Notes: generated from the sequence alone by a model not told the origin. Shown: positions 26,701-34,745, counted from the stretch's first letter. The stretch is DNA of 64,000 nt from Hippopus hippopus (GCA_946811185.2 OX328099.1:19681859-19745858); one strand, 5' to 3'. A program made the numbers and translations.

Positions 26701-29700
26701 AATTTCTTAAAGTGTTTGCACTCAAGCATTTTACTTTTCCCACAATGTTTTCAAAAGCCTTCTTCCTCAAGGTCTATGAAGTTGGCATCATCAATACGTT
26801 ATTTTGAAAAAACTTAACTGCAGTTTAATGGTGTTCTTTCATAGATGAAAATCATACAACTATGGCTAAAATCTCATTATAAGCCCAGTCTGATAAATAA
26901 CAGTATAACATTTAACAAATTACAATGACAATCAATCCTATTTCGAATAAACTTGCTTTTTGATTTCTACTGTGATGTATCATGCTCTATCAAATAAGTC
27001 TAATCACATGAACATCCAAACAAACCAACCATTGTACAACTTTTTTGTGCCTCTAATATAAGCAGCTTTTGAAAACTTGGAGGGAAGAGTGGAAACTGCA
27101 TGTAAAAAGCATTTTCTACACCATAATAAAAAACCAATACTTTCCTAAAATTAAACTAATTTTTTTTTATCCTGTTTATTATTTAACATTTCTGAGTCAT
27201 CACAAATTAGCATGTACACCAATGTGTTACCTCATTACATAACAAAACTTAAGACATGTCAAAATATCGAAAGCAATAGCAGACGACAAATCCGATCTAC
27301 CTTAAACTTATGGATTTCTTTTGTCAAAGGATTGAAATTATTGTGGGAAAAGGAGAAAGTGCTAATTACCAGCATATTCTTCTTTTCACACAATGTTTTT
27401 GAAAGCCTCCTTCCTGAAATTCAAATTCAGATCTCTTTAGCACACTACAAATAGAGACTTTTCCAAATTGAAAGCATTTGCAGACAACTATTTAAGTGTG
27501 GTTCAAATGACGGACTTTGTCTTTGATAGCTTAGAAAACAATGTGGGAAAAGGAGAAAATGCTGGTGACTAGCATTTTCTCCTCCCATAATGCTTTCAAA
27601 AGGCTTCTTTCTCCGGGTCATTAAAACTTGGGATTGTGTGGTACAGGGTTAAAAGGTTAGGTAAAAAGTAGATACAGTAAAAGAAAATCCTACATTTCTA
27701 AAATATCCCTGTTCATCGACATTAACTGCGTGTCAGACATATGAGCATTGTTTCCTTTTGCAGAACTGATCTGCAGCTGACTCTGTAATAGCTGTATTTC
27801 ACCTAGCAACTCTCTACGTATTCCTTCCACCCGCCTTTCTGTAGAGGGATCTGGATGTCTCGCACCAGCCTTCTCAGTTAGTTGAAATATTTCATCTGCA
27901 TAACAAAGTGAAAATACAGTTGGTGAATAAAATCTGTACTGAAAAGTTTAACAGACTTGACCAGTCAATAAACCTTAACAGGCATTCAACCTGAAGAATT
28001 TCAGATGACAAATTACATAAAATATGGCTCAAATGATGAGATTTTTTACAGGGTAGAAAATTTTGTGGGAACAAGAGAAAGTGCTGATAACCAGCATTTT
28101 CCTCTGTATCCACATTTGTTTTCAAAAGCTTTCATCAAATTCTGATCAGATTTTTTAACTCCTTGCCAAACACAAGTTTAGACCTGTCCAAATTCAAAGC
28201 ATTTACATAAGACAAAATAAAAGTGACTCAAAAACTGAAATTTATTCTGTAAAGGGTAGAAAATATTTTGGGAAAAGGATGAAAATGCTGGTTACCAGAA
28301 ATGAAAATTTTGTGGGAGTCCTAGCAAGTGCTTGTTTTGGGCAATTTCTCCTTGTTTGCATTATGCTTTTCATTGCATTTTATAGTTTTTTTTTTCTTTC
28401 CTTTGCAATGTTTCTCCACTCACTGTGTCACCTGTACTTGATTGCAGTTTGTCAAAAATTAAATTTGGGTGATTAATCATTGAATTAAAACTTATTCCTC
28501 TTCTAAATTTGTAAACAGTTTAGTTGATGATACATACTTTTAAATTCAACCCTTTAACAACCCTGAGGAATACGGCCTTTGGAAACATTGTGGGAAAAGG
28601 AGAAAATGCTGTTAACCAGCATTTTCTCCTTTTCCAACAATATTTTCTCCCACCAAATCTCATGATTTCGGCCAAACTAAAACTTGTCATCTGCAAAGAT
28701 TTTCTTCTATTTTTACAAGTCTAAAATTTTGTTCTGTAGTAAAGGGTTAAACATTTCATTATCCTTGTTACAATTAAAAGTAAGCCCCTCCCCACCTAGA
28801 CAGCAAGAAAATTCAACACTCTTAGACGAATATGGAATAGTATGTTGTAGTAACTTTCCTGGTGCTTGTATTTGATTTGAGCGACGTGAGAAAATTTGAT
28901 ATCGGGCAAAACGGAAGGTCGAGCAAGATGTCAAAATTTTCTTGTGCAGTGAGAAGCAAATATTAATGCTAGGAAAGTTACTACAGCATAATAATCCTTT
29001 TATTATATACCTACACCTTTCAATGACAAAATGTTGCAAATTAATGACATTTTATGAATATTTATTCAAAAACGGTACACAAAGTAAAAGAAATAATGGT
29101 GTAGTAGCCAGTAACTTCCTTTTAATGAATGGCAGAAAAATATTACAGTGTAAAATTTTGACAAATAAAATTGCAAATGAATACATACATATTCCCCTCA
29201 TAAGTTACAGTATGTCATTATACCATATTTGGAACCATATTTCACTGTAAAGATACAGATTTTTTGTCTGTTGTGTGTGATGTTTTATCCGCGTGGATTG
29301 CATGTATTTTGAGCCGGAAAATTTTCAGGTATATAATAAAAGAAGACATCACATACTTCTAAGATCTCTTATTTGCTCCTTGTAGTTATGCCTATCTGTC
29401 TCTAGTCTGTGAACAATGCTTGTTAAATGATCTATTGCCTGAAATATAACGACAATTAATTCTTTATCAGACGACAAAAAATTTAGTTTTGACATCATGT
29501 GCCACATATATTTTTTGTCTAAAAATACTTTAACCATTTACCAAACATCAAATATTTAGACTAGCCCAAAATGAAAGCATCTTCTGGTGACAAATTAAAT
29601 GTGGTTGAAATGACGGCCTTTGTATCTGATTGGATAGAAAACATTGTGGGAAAAGGAGAAAATGCTGAATATCAGCATTTTCTCCTTTTCCTACAATGTT

Positions 29701-32700
29701 TTCAAAAGCTTCATTTCCCAGGGTTGTGAAAATATGGGATTGTTTGGTTAAGGGCTAAATTAGGACAAGTCTAAAAATTTTGTTGTATGCATGTATCTGA
29801 AAGTATCCAGCAATGTAGATCAAAGATCCAACTTTATGAGCCATGCTCTGGCAAAAGGGAGTTAAATACATATCCATGGTCTGTTATATCAATGAAGGCA
29901 TCACATAACTATGGATCCATAAAATCCATACAACTGACTGAATCATGAGGTAAACTGGTCCTTTGACAAGCAGAAAATTTACCAATAGCTGACCTAGGTC
30001 GATATTTTTTTCAGATGCATTATCTTTGGTGCAGTGGGATCTTGATATGTACTCTCACAAACAGATCTATAGATCTGTAGATCTATACAGAGCCAGAAGA
30101 AAAAAACTGAAATAAAAGGCTTGTTTCATGATTAATAGTATGGTGTTAAACACCATTTTCAACATTATTTCAGTTATATCGCTGCGGCCAGTGCACTTAT
30201 CCATGCTTTCCTGGAGTTTCTTTTACCAAAAATCTGCAAAATAATCTTTCCAAGCCACTAGCTGCTTTCCCACTTAACAATCCTTGAAAAAATGGTCAGC
30301 CGTGAGAGAGGAATGAATCCTGTCGCAATGACTATCATCAATCCTCAAAAAAAAATTGGCCAAGCCGGGGTACAAACCAGCAACCCCTGTGTTCTCAAGT
30401 CCTGCACGCTACCGACTGGAGCTCGTTGAGGTTTGTTTCTAGCTGTTACTATCAGAAGGATTAAAAAGGTAATCTTACCAAACTTTGTTGCTCTATTTTA
30501 TCCTGAAGAACTTGGGTTGAAGGAAATGGCATAAGAGTCTGTTTGAATGTATCTGTTCCATTTTGATATCCATTTATCTGTAAACCATTCTGTGGATAGC
30601 TTGTCAGTGGTGTAGAATACATTGGGATATCTAGGAGAGATGAACTTTTCTTCATTGGCGTAGAGTCTGGAGAGAAGAATACACATATCAATGATTCTGA
30701 AAGAAACCACATAAGTATTCCATGGGTGTTAAAGAACATTTTAACATCTGATGTTAAGCATTCTTTTCTCTTTAACAAACAACAAAATTTTAGACTGGTC
30801 CAAATTGGAAGCAATACAGATGACAAATTGAAAGTAGCTCAAATGATGATTTCTATCTATCATAGGGTAGAAAACAATTTTGGAAAGGTGACAAGAGCAT
30901 GGCATACAGGTGCCATCACTTGGCTGCAGTTGCTTTTAGAAATAGATTGATTTTCAGTGAAAAAAAATCTAACTTGTAAAAGGGGCATAACTGTGTCAAA
31001 AATATTTTAATGGTTACCTGTCACCTGTCACTGTTGTAAGTGAACAGCTAGTCAGAGTTTGAATTAAATGTCTTCAGTAATGACAGAGATATTATAAATG
31101 TCAAAGTTTTAGCAAGACAAATTCTATGTCAAAAAAGGGGGCATCACTGTGTCAAAAATATTTTGATGGTTACCTGCCCATTTTGTATGGATTCCCCTTT
31201 TGATAATTAACAACTAGTCCGAGTTTGAAGTAAATATCTACAGCAATGATAGAGATATTAAAAAATGTCAAAGTTTCTGCACTAAGACATAAACGATGAC
31301 AGGGCTATGACTATACTTCAACCAAAACAGCCAAGCTAAAACTGCTGGTTACCAACATTTTCTCATTTTCCCACAATGTTTTCAAAAGGCCCCTCTCTCA
31401 GGGTTGTGAAAACTTGGTATTGTGTGGTACCATATGTCCAAATCATACAGGTTCTCTAATTAAATTTATTAGTAATAAATGTCACACCTTTATTTTAGCC
31501 AAGAGTGTTTAACTGAGTTTGATAATTTCCCTTTTTACTTGAAATTCTTTAAAAAAAAACCTTATTACTTTATACTAGAGCAATAAGGAACTTTAATTCT
31601 ACATCAATAAATCTGAACAAGCTAAAAAAGCATTATTCCTTGTCACAATACTTTAATGATAATTTGTGGCTTTTCTAGAACTGATGTGCACAAGTAGATG
31701 TGCAACGCAGATTAAACATATAAGCTTTTTCCTACCACTTTTGTGTAGATGTAAATCATGAACATTTTTTGATACTTACATACTTTGGGTGCCCATGTCA
31801 CATTATTACTCCCTGAAGTAAACTTGTTCTGAAAGGAAACAAATCATCATTTAACCCTTTACCACACAGTCCCAACTTTTAACGACCCTGAGAAAAAAGC
31901 CTTCTGAAAACATTGCGGGAAAAGGAGAAAATGCTGGTAACCAGCATTTTCTCCTTTTCCCACAATGTTTTCTTGCCTTCCCAAAACAAATTTCAAATTT
32001 TCAGTCACTTTTATTTTGTCATCTGCAAATGCTTTCAATTTGGACCAGTCTAAAATTTTGTTGTTTGGTAAAGAGTTAAAAAATACCATTTCCCAATACT
32101 TTCGACTCTTTTCATGCTCCTGACAAGAAATGAATAAATAAATAAATTTCATTACTACATGTATATTGATCTGGATAATGTTCTATTCAGCATATTGAAA
32201 TTAAAGTCACTGTAACTTGCAATAACAAAATCAAATTAGTCACTCAATAGAACATTTGAATCACAAAAATAGAAAATTAAAACAAATCAAAAACCTGTCA
32301 AGGGTTATAAATCAAAACTAAAAACTTTGGCAGACAATAGATAAAATATGGCTGTATTGATGGGATTTGTCAAGAAAGAGTAAAAAACATTGTGGGACAA
32401 ACCTTTCTCCATTTGGTCATTAAAACTCAGGATTTTTGGGATTTTGTTTCAAAGGAAATAAATCATCATCCAAGCAGAGTTTTGAGAACTGTAGGATATC
32501 ATTTTTTCTTTTTTCCTTTTTATTTTAAAGCCAATTAAGAAATTGATACTATTGAAAGAAAAAGTTTCAATTTGTATAATAAAAATTGACCAAGAGTTCA
32601 TAATCATGGATAACACTGTTTAATTGCGGTAAAAAGCACTTAACCCTTATTTGTATTCTCTAAATAAATACTGAAAAGTATAAATGACAACAAATATACA

Positions 32701-32961
32701 AAACAGGATCCGTTCATTTTTATCCCTTTTCAGCTCCATCAAATTTTAACAATTAACATAAAATCGTTTGAGATGCCCACTTATCGTGTACATACCTGCA
32801 TTCAAAAAATATCAAGTGTAGAATACCGTATATAGGGTCAAAGTACACACGATATTTACCTTCACACGTGACAAATTAGCCTCTGTATCTTTTAGAATTG
32901 AATTAAATTTCCTCTCCCAGTCCATTTTCATAGTATTTCCTTTACCTCCCGACTTAATCAT
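11616..32961 (-). CDS. Split host gene, 12 coding exons, coiled-coil protein with acidic tail
   Basis: I do not recognise this gene. Coding exons, in transcription order, are 32961-32860, 32119-32087, 31828-31780, 30666-30479, 29438-29357, 27895-27694, 24553-24486, 21032-20956, 17274-17165, 13869-13757, 12897-12739 and 11713-11616. Every intron starts GT and ends AG after a pyrimidine tract, and the phases (0,0,1,0,1,2,1,0,2,1,1) agree at all 11 junctions. The summed frame is 1281 nt, 426 residues plus stop. The product has a basic start (MIKSGGKGNT), a Ser/Pro-rich stretch from exon 4, a long charged heptad-like middle (exons 5-10) and an acidic end with repeated DLDLSD motifs. No signal peptide or membrane segment is visible, so a cytoplasmic or cytoskeletal scaffold is possible, but that is inference. 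Introns are filled with MITEs. No 5' UTR exon was identified. Confidence 0.85.
11770..12012. mobile_element. PalB MITE, left end worn
   Basis: The central hairpin GACCCAGGTCAGCCTGCACA with its partner GCACAGGCTGACCTGGGCC is intact, and the right end is CATTAAGCCCCTTTGTGCTA. It lies in intron 11 of the coiled-coil gene. Confidence 0.65.
12070..12257 (-). mobile_element. PalA MITE, reverse, left end truncated
   Basis: The centre GAAAATGCTGGTTATCAGCA and the right half CAGGGTCTTTAAAACTCGAG are clear. Confidence 0.6.
12376..12629. mobile_element. PalB MITE copy
   Basis: The left end GAGCTATGCTCTGTGAAAAG and right end ACCTTTTGCCAGAGCTCC match the family. The central TCAGCCTGCACAGACTGACA hairpin is shortened. 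Confidence 0.65.
12739..12897 (-). CDS. Coiled-coil host gene, exon 11
   Basis: Acidic exon with LEDLDLSDNDSESSDF, between TATTACAG and GTAATT. Consensus CK2-type acidic Ser sites are frequent. Confidence 0.8.
12965..13640 (+). mobile_element. Three forward PalA MITEs (12965-13188, 13193-13388, 13439-13640)
   Basis: All lie in intron 10 of the coiled-coil gene. The first retains a complete palindrome (GATGGTAACCAGC). The second and third have eroded palindromes, although their CTTTCAATTTGGACGAGCC-type right arms remain. Confidence 0.65.
13757..13869 (-). CDS. Coiled-coil host gene, exon 10
   Basis: It encodes the last heptad stretch (LDALKDKIDNVEQSQL) and a Ser/Pro linker, between CTTTTCAG and GTAACA. 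Confidence 0.8.
13955..14115 (-). mobile_element. tRNA-derived SINE, family S3
   Basis: On the minus strand the head carries GAGGTAGAGCTCCTACCTCG and a B-box-like AGTTCGAGACC. The body contains GCCCACACATTTGGCGCGAG. Related copies are at 17345-17465 and 37410-37600. Confidence 0.6.
14190..14300. repeat. PalC-type hairpin fragment
   Basis: The arms GCGGACAGTATAGATCAAA and TTTGATCTATACTGGCCGC pair with each other. TTAA ends are not clear. Confidence 0.5.
14644..15982 (+). mobile_element. Mariner element, copy 1 (inactivated)
   Basis: The element is 1339 bp, flanked by TA (14642-14643 and 15983-15984). Terminal inverted repeats of about 32 bp read CGAGGG(C/T)TGTTCGATATGTA at the outer ends. 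It is the same length as copy 2 at 40868-42206 and roughly 95% identical by eye. It lies in intron 9 of the coiled-coil gene on the opposite strand. Confidence 0.92.
14836..15909 (+). pseudogene. Mariner transposase with two nonsense mutations
   Basis: The frame runs from ATG at 14836 to the natural stop at 15907-15909, with in-frame TGA at 15040-15042 and 15247-15249. Both are CGA in copy 2, so both are CpG-to-TpG changes. There is no frameshift. The catalytic motifs VTGDETW and LLHDNAPSH, and the PDLAPCD region, remain readable, so the copy died recently. A second signature difference is F for C/V in the region after the second stop. Confidence 0.9.
15995..16105. mobile_element. PalB MITE, partial
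   Basis: The central hairpin half (AGTCAACCTATGCAGGCTGA) and right end TTTGCAGATGCATTAAACCC remain. The left end is absent beside the mariner insertion. Confidence 0.5.
16231..16440. mobile_element. PalE MITE, copy 1
   Basis: The 210-bp element has terminal repeats TACTGTATAAGTGGAAAT and their complement ending GTATACAGTA. It is rich in TTTGCAAATT-type words. A second copy is at 20736-20946. Confidence 0.7.
16576..17099. mobile_element. Two PalA MITEs (16576-16798 forward, 16881-17099 reverse)
   Basis: Both keep the GCTGGTWACCAGC centre. The second starts at TTAATCCTTTACCAAACTAC and ends AATGTGTGGTAAAGGATT. They lie just inside intron 9. Confidence 0.7.
17165..17274 (-). CDS. Coiled-coil host gene, exon 9
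   Basis: Polar Gln/Ser/Asn-rich segment ending in LEQLQISEL, between TTTCCAG and GTATTT. Leaves phase 2. Confidence 0.8.
17345..17465 (-). mobile_element. SINE fragment, family S3
   Basis: It shares GAGACAAGTTCTTGCAACTT and AATGTGTGGGCCAATAAACA with 13955-14115. The tRNA-like head is missing. Confidence 0.5.
18006..18578. mobile_element. Two PalA MITEs (18006-18234 reverse, 18348-18578 forward)
   Basis: The first is a clean copy bounded by TTAA at 18006-18009 and 18231-18234. The second carries CTGGTAACCAGCATTTTCTC and ends at TTAA 18575-18578. Confidence 0.75.
18787..19017 (+). mobile_element. PalA MITE, forward
   Basis: Bounded by TTAA at 18787-18790 and 19014-19017, with an intact central palindrome. 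Confidence 0.75.
19018..19645. other. No gene recognised
   Basis: Intronic sequence of the coiled-coil gene with one A-rich run near 19550. No repeat family seen more than once here. Confidence 0.45.
19653..19850 (-). mobile_element. PalA MITE, reverse
   Basis: TTTATCAAACAATAAAATTC left end and GGAGAAAATGCTGTTACCTG centre. The right end is worn. Confidence 0.6.
20123..20388. mobile_element. PalB MITE copy
   Basis: Ends CAGCCATGCTCTTGCAAAAA and TTTTTCACAGAGCATGGCTC. It contains the body phrase TGGATCCATAAAATCCAATT, the same phrase at which the Polinton interrupted another PalB copy near 54305. Confidence 0.75.
20465..20710 (-). mobile_element. SINE, family S1, minus orientation, worn
   Basis: The phrases CAGCCAGCGCACCTATCCAT and GACTGTCATTAATCCTAGAG match the family. 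The tRNA-like head is largely lost. Confidence 0.5.
20736..20946. mobile_element. PalE MITE, copy 2
   Basis: About 211 bp between TACTGTATACGTGGATA and ACTTATACAGTA, in opposite orientation to the copy at 16231-16440. It ends 10 bp from the exon 8 donor of the coiled-coil gene. Confidence 0.7.
20956..21032 (-). CDS. Coiled-coil host gene, exon 8
   Basis: It encodes AKVELELASVLSERRQVERR and a short continuation to LDR. A PalE MITE ends about 10 bp from its donor and PalA remnants begin at its acceptor, so both splice sites are hemmed in by transposons. Confidence 0.8.
21040..21510 (+). mobile_element. PalA MITEs (21040-21246 worn, 21245-21468 intact)
   Basis: The second copy is flanked by TTAA at 21245-21248 and 21465-21468 and has the full palindrome. 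The first abuts exon 8, and a right-end fragment follows to 21510. Confidence 0.7.
21555..22016 (-). mobile_element. PalA MITE plus two deleted relatives (21555-21784, 21784-21908, 21950-22016)
   Basis: The first is complete, with TTAA at both ends and palindrome arms around GCTGGTTACTGGC. The second keeps both outer parts but has lost the palindrome. The third is a palindrome fragment only. Confidence 0.65.
22087..22355. mobile_element. PalD MITE
   Basis: Long terminal inverted repeats of about 65 bp begin ATATGGCATGCAAC at the left and end GTTGCAAGCCATAT at the right. Inner arms carry AAAGTGTCGTCTCAGA and GAGATGACACTTTAC. Total length is about 269 bp. The CAGCCTGCGCAG-type stem recalls PalB. 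Confidence 0.7.
22484..24190. mobile_element. ACAAGAG...AGCTA element with ~11 internal tandem units
   Basis: The element is 1707 bp and begins ACAAGAGGGCCATGATGGCC, where GGGCCAT-G-ATGGCCC forms a hairpin. Eleven units of about 146 bp then follow, each with AAAATGTGGCCTCTAGAG and a GACCTAGTGACCTAGTTTTT phrase. The right end has a nested hairpin (GAGCAC TTC GTGCTC inside AGCTCACC/GGTGAGCT). A subterminal GCTCACCTGAG pairs with CTCAGGTGAGC at the other end. A terminal 3' hairpin, internal tandem core and no obvious target duplication fit a non-autonomous Helentron or bivalve 'pearl'-type element; that assignment is inference. Repeated open frames on the minus strand come from the tandem units. 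Confidence 0.8.
22610..24095. repeat. Tandem array, 11 units of ~146 bp
   Basis: The marker phrase TGGCCT recurs near 22615, 22760, 22903, 23048, 23193, 23343, 23488, 23635, 23780, 23925 and 24070. Units differ by scattered substitutions, and adjacent units toward the right are more alike. Confidence 0.8.
24486..24553 (-). CDS. Coiled-coil host gene, exon 7
   Basis: It encodes a charged coiled-coil segment (KHAYRDELENFRRDMEVVRS) between CTGTTTCAG and GTAATG. Confidence 0.8.
24747..24972 (+). mobile_element. PalA MITE, forward
   Basis: CACCCTTTACCACACAATCC left end, GCTGGTTATCAGC centre and TTAA at 24969-24972. Confidence 0.7.
24973..25576. other. No gene recognised
   Basis: Intronic AT-rich sequence. 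No splice-bounded exon in frame with the coiled-coil gene is needed or seen here. Confidence 0.5.
25577..25841. mobile_element. PalB MITE, well preserved
   Basis: Ends AAGCCATGCTCTGGCAAAAG and CTTTTCACAGAGCATGGCTT enclose the hairpin GACCCAGGTCTGCCTG/GCAGGCTGACCTGGGTC. Confidence 0.8.
25842..26495. other. No gene recognised
   Basis: Very AT-rich intronic sequence. The open frame at 26156-26413 (low complexity, Ile-rich) lacks codon structure or splice context and is not called. Confidence 0.45.
26663..26790 (-). mobile_element. PalA MITE, reverse, worn
   Basis: ACCAACAACAAAATTTCACA left arm and TTTTCCCACAATGTTTTCAA right arm. The left half of the palindrome is deleted. A similar right-half remnant is at 26520-26575. 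Confidence 0.5.
27228..27652 (-). mobile_element. Two reverse PalA MITEs (27228-27425, 27435-27652)
   Basis: The second ends GTGTGGTACAGGG-TTAA (27649-27652), just downstream of exon 6 of the coiled-coil gene. Both retain palindrome arms. Confidence 0.65.
27694..27895 (-). CDS. Coiled-coil host gene, exon 6
   Basis: About 67 residues, rich in Glu, Arg, Leu and Gln, with heptads around RRVEGIRRELLGEIQLLQSQ. The donor is GTAGGA; the exon leaves phase 2. Confidence 0.8.
27950..28300 (-). mobile_element. Two reverse PalA MITEs (27950-28150, 28155-28300)
   Basis: The first has GTGCTGATAACCAGCA at its centre. The second stops in the middle of its palindrome, at GCTGGTTACCAG. Confidence 0.55.
28548..28750 (+). 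mobile_element. PalA MITE, forward
   Basis: CAACCCTTTAACAACCCTGA left end (inner part of the left arm deleted), intact palindrome, right TTAA at 28747-28750. Confidence 0.65.
29357..29438 (-). CDS. Coiled-coil host gene, exon 5
   Basis: The exon encodes AIDHLTSIVHRLETDRHNYK and a further KEQ-rich stretch with heptad spacing, the start of the coiled-coil region. It ends at a GTATGT donor in phase 1. Confidence 0.8.
29530..29757 (-). mobile_element. PalA MITE, reverse
   Basis: TTAA at 29530-29533, palindrome around GCTGAATATCAGC, right end TTTGGTTAAGGG. Confidence 0.7.
29838..30022. mobile_element. PalB MITE, right end truncated
   Basis: GAGCCATGCTCTGGCAAAAG left end and the body phrase GGATCCATAAAATCCAT. 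It stops after CAGATGCATTA. Confidence 0.6.
30128..30428 (-). mobile_element. tRNA-derived SINE, family S1, minus orientation
   Basis: The tail side begins TATGGTGTTAAACACCATTT. The body contains CGGCCAGTGCACTTATCCAT, and the tRNA-like head ends near CTCAAGTCCTGCACGCTACC. Confidence 0.65.
30479..30666 (-). CDS. Coiled-coil host gene, exon 4
   Basis: It encodes a Ser/Thr/Pro-rich segment of about 63 residues between CTCTCCAG and GTAAGA. Composition suggests a disordered linker. Confidence 0.8.
30762..31437 (-). mobile_element. PalA MITE split by the element at 30891-31338
   Basis: The left half ends GGAAAGGTG at 30890 and the right half resumes AAACTGCTGGTTACCAACAT at 31339. The copy is in reverse orientation. 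Confidence 0.7.
30891..31338. mobile_element. Short ACAAGAG...AGCTA element with two internal units
   Basis: The element is 448 bp, begins ACAAGAGCATGGCATACAGG and ends CAGCCAAGCTA. A CATGGCA/TGCCAT hairpin follows the left end, and subterminal TTGGCTG pairs with CAGCCAA at the right. Inside are two ~155-bp units sharing GTGTCAAAAATATTTT and AGAGATATTA. The layout parallels 22484-24190 with a different core. Confidence 0.65.
31780..31828 (-). CDS. Coiled-coil host gene, exon 3
   Basis: The exon begins after CCTTTCAG. Two overlapping donors exist: GTATGT, four bases earlier, breaks the frame, while GTAAGT at 31779 keeps it open. The second is therefore chosen. Confidence 0.75.
31855..32075 (+). 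mobile_element. PalA MITE, forward, intact
   Basis: The 221-bp copy is flanked by TTAA at 31851-31854 and 32076-32079 and has a full palindrome. It fills almost the whole 258-bp intron between exons 2 and 3 of the coiled-coil gene. Confidence 0.8.
32087..32119 (-). CDS. Coiled-coil host gene, exon 2 (33 nt)
   Basis: This 11-codon exon encodes EHEKSRKYWEM between TTGTCAG and a GTATTT donor. The flanking TTAA of a PalA MITE begins only 8 bp past the donor, so most of the downstream intron edge is transposon. Confidence 0.75.
32310..32440 (-). mobile_element. PalA MITE, reverse, palindrome deleted
   Basis: GGCAGACAATAGATAAAATA left arm is joined after AACATTGTGGGAC to the right arm TTTGGTCATTAAAACTCAGG. 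Confidence 0.5.
32860..32961 (-). CDS. Coiled-coil host gene, exon 1 (start codon)
   Basis: It encodes 34 residues from ATG to a GTAAAT donor at 32859-32858, phase 0. A second in-frame ATG ten codons in could be an alternative start. Confidence 0.75.
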
Positions 32962-33510
32962 TTAAATAAACATTGTAATAAAGTGGCAGGTTTTTTAATT
33001 CCGACCAGATCTCGAATGTCAACAAAGGAAGTTGTTCGTCAAACCTAATTAATAAAATTATATTCATTATGTATACCTTTATTTTGTTTTTGAACAATAA
33101 AATTTTTAACATATACTAACAAAAAATGATATTATATGTAAAATATAACATTTTTTTTACTCAAATGCAGAAAAAAGTGTCAGTAACCTTGTTTCATGTA
33201 CTTTTTTTCTATGACATTATTTGCCAAACTATTTGGTTTGGTTGTTGTTGTTTTTACCTTACATTCGTACACTATAATGTTTGGTCATTTGTAACATGTT
33301 CTCTCAAATTCAATGGGGTGTTGTTTAAAAGTCACCGAAATTTAGAATGAGATTCGTCATTTCTAAGTTATGGAAAATCATATCCTTTTAGTGGTAAATT
33401 ATATGAAATAGATCTATACATTTTCAGAAGATAAAGAAAAAAAACCTAGATCTTTTTTGCAATTTCAAAATTCGGATAGATAAGAATATCTAAAGAAATA
33501 TCGGTTGGTG
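32962..33510. other. Region upstream of the coiled-coil gene
   Basis: AT-rich, presumably containing the promoter and 5' UTR of the minus-strand gene. No TATA box or initiator stands out clearly. The open frame at 33126-33350 is low-complexity. Confidence 0.4.
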
Positions 33511-33600
33511 GAGATATTAGAGATCAAACTGCAGATCTGCAAATTCTTTGCAGTCTTATATTGATCTGTACTGCTTGCGAAAGCAACCTATGTTCTACCA
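33510..33600. repeat. PalC-type hairpin fragment
   Basis: AGAGATCAAACTGCAGATCT and a partner ending TGATCTGTACTGCTTGCGAA. Confidence 0.4.
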
Positions 33601-33617
33601 CTCGGTCAAAAGGTTAA

Positions 33618-33839
33618 CCCTTTACCAGACTGCAAAATTTTAGCCTTGTCCAAATTGAAAGGTTTTGCAGACAACAATTTCAATGTGGCTAAAATGGTGC
33701 AACTTTTCTTTGATAGGATAGAAAAAAATTCTTGGAAAAGGAGAAAATGCTGGTTACCAGCATTTTCTCCTCCTCCCACAACGTTTTCAAAAGGATTATT
33801 TCCCAGGGTCGTTATAAGTCGGCATTGTGCGGTAAAGGG
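33618..33839 (-). mobile_element. PalA MITE, reverse, intact
   Basis: TTAA at 33614-33617 and 33840-33843, CCCTTTACCAGACTGCAAAA left end and GCGGTAAAGGG right end. Confidence 0.75.
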
Positions 33840-34121
33840 TTAAAGAAGGGGTAAAATCACCACAGACGTTTGTACTTCAGACTGCCACCGCATCTGTCGA
33901 TCATGAGCATAAACTACACACAAGGACTACATTTGTTAATAGTTAACCATAACCGTTAGATCGCTAAATAAGCAGTCAGATGGACATTTCCAGTCCGAGA
34001 AAGAAGACCGAACACTGCCTTAAATGGGCATTTTGCCAGAGTATATCATAAAATAGCAGGTCGCTTAGATTCTTGATCAGACTTCATGTTCTTTGTAGTC
34101 TGATCTTGGTCTTGACCTGTA

Positions 34122-34147
34122 CTCTCTCTCTCTCTCTCTCTCTCTCT
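34122..34147. repeat. (CT)13 microsatellite
   Basis: Uninterrupted CT dinucleotides. Confidence 0.95.
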
Positions 34148-34621
34148 AAAAGATAATAATGACTACAACATATGGCAATGTATTTAAAATTCGTAGTCGT
34201 ACATGTAGTACATTTTAAAAACGTTTTCTTTAATCGAATGAGGAATTGTTGAGCAGAGTCGAATATGACAATAGAGAAATTGCTCATGTTCATGTGTTTA
34301 TCCATTTAACAAATTGTGGAATCCATAATTGGAGATATAGTTAAAAGACATAATCCCATACGAATGAACGCGGGGCTAAGTTAGATGCATTCTCGTGACG
34401 TAGCCTTGATTCACTTGAATATATTACAAAACATCCGGCTAGATTTGAAAGTGTGCATTTGCTCATGCAGTAGTTGAAACAATGGAGATAATACCTCGCA
34501 CGCTTTCAATACTAGCTGGTAGGAATATCTTTTTTTGTTTTTGTTTAAAAATCTTAAAAATATATGTTAAAGTCAAATTACATTAAAGTAATGGTGGTTT
34601 CGATGAATTTATATATATATA

Positions 34622-34745
34622 CTTTTATTAAATATGGGATTTGTTTCTAAAAGGGTAGAAAACATTTTCTCCCTAACCGACATCGTTTTCAAAAGGTTCT
34701 ATTTCACGGTCATTAAAATACGAAGTTGTCTGACAAGGGATTAAC
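34622..34745 (-). mobile_element. PalA MITE, reverse, truncated
   Basis: Right arm TTCACGGTCATTAAAATACG and end GACAAGGGATTAA. The palindrome is almost gone. Confidence 0.5.

Noticed and set aside
34482..34518. Possible first exon starting ATGGAGATAATACC with a GTAGGA donor
   Set aside because: A short hydrophobic start is compatible with a signal peptide, but no following exon or promoter was found within the window.
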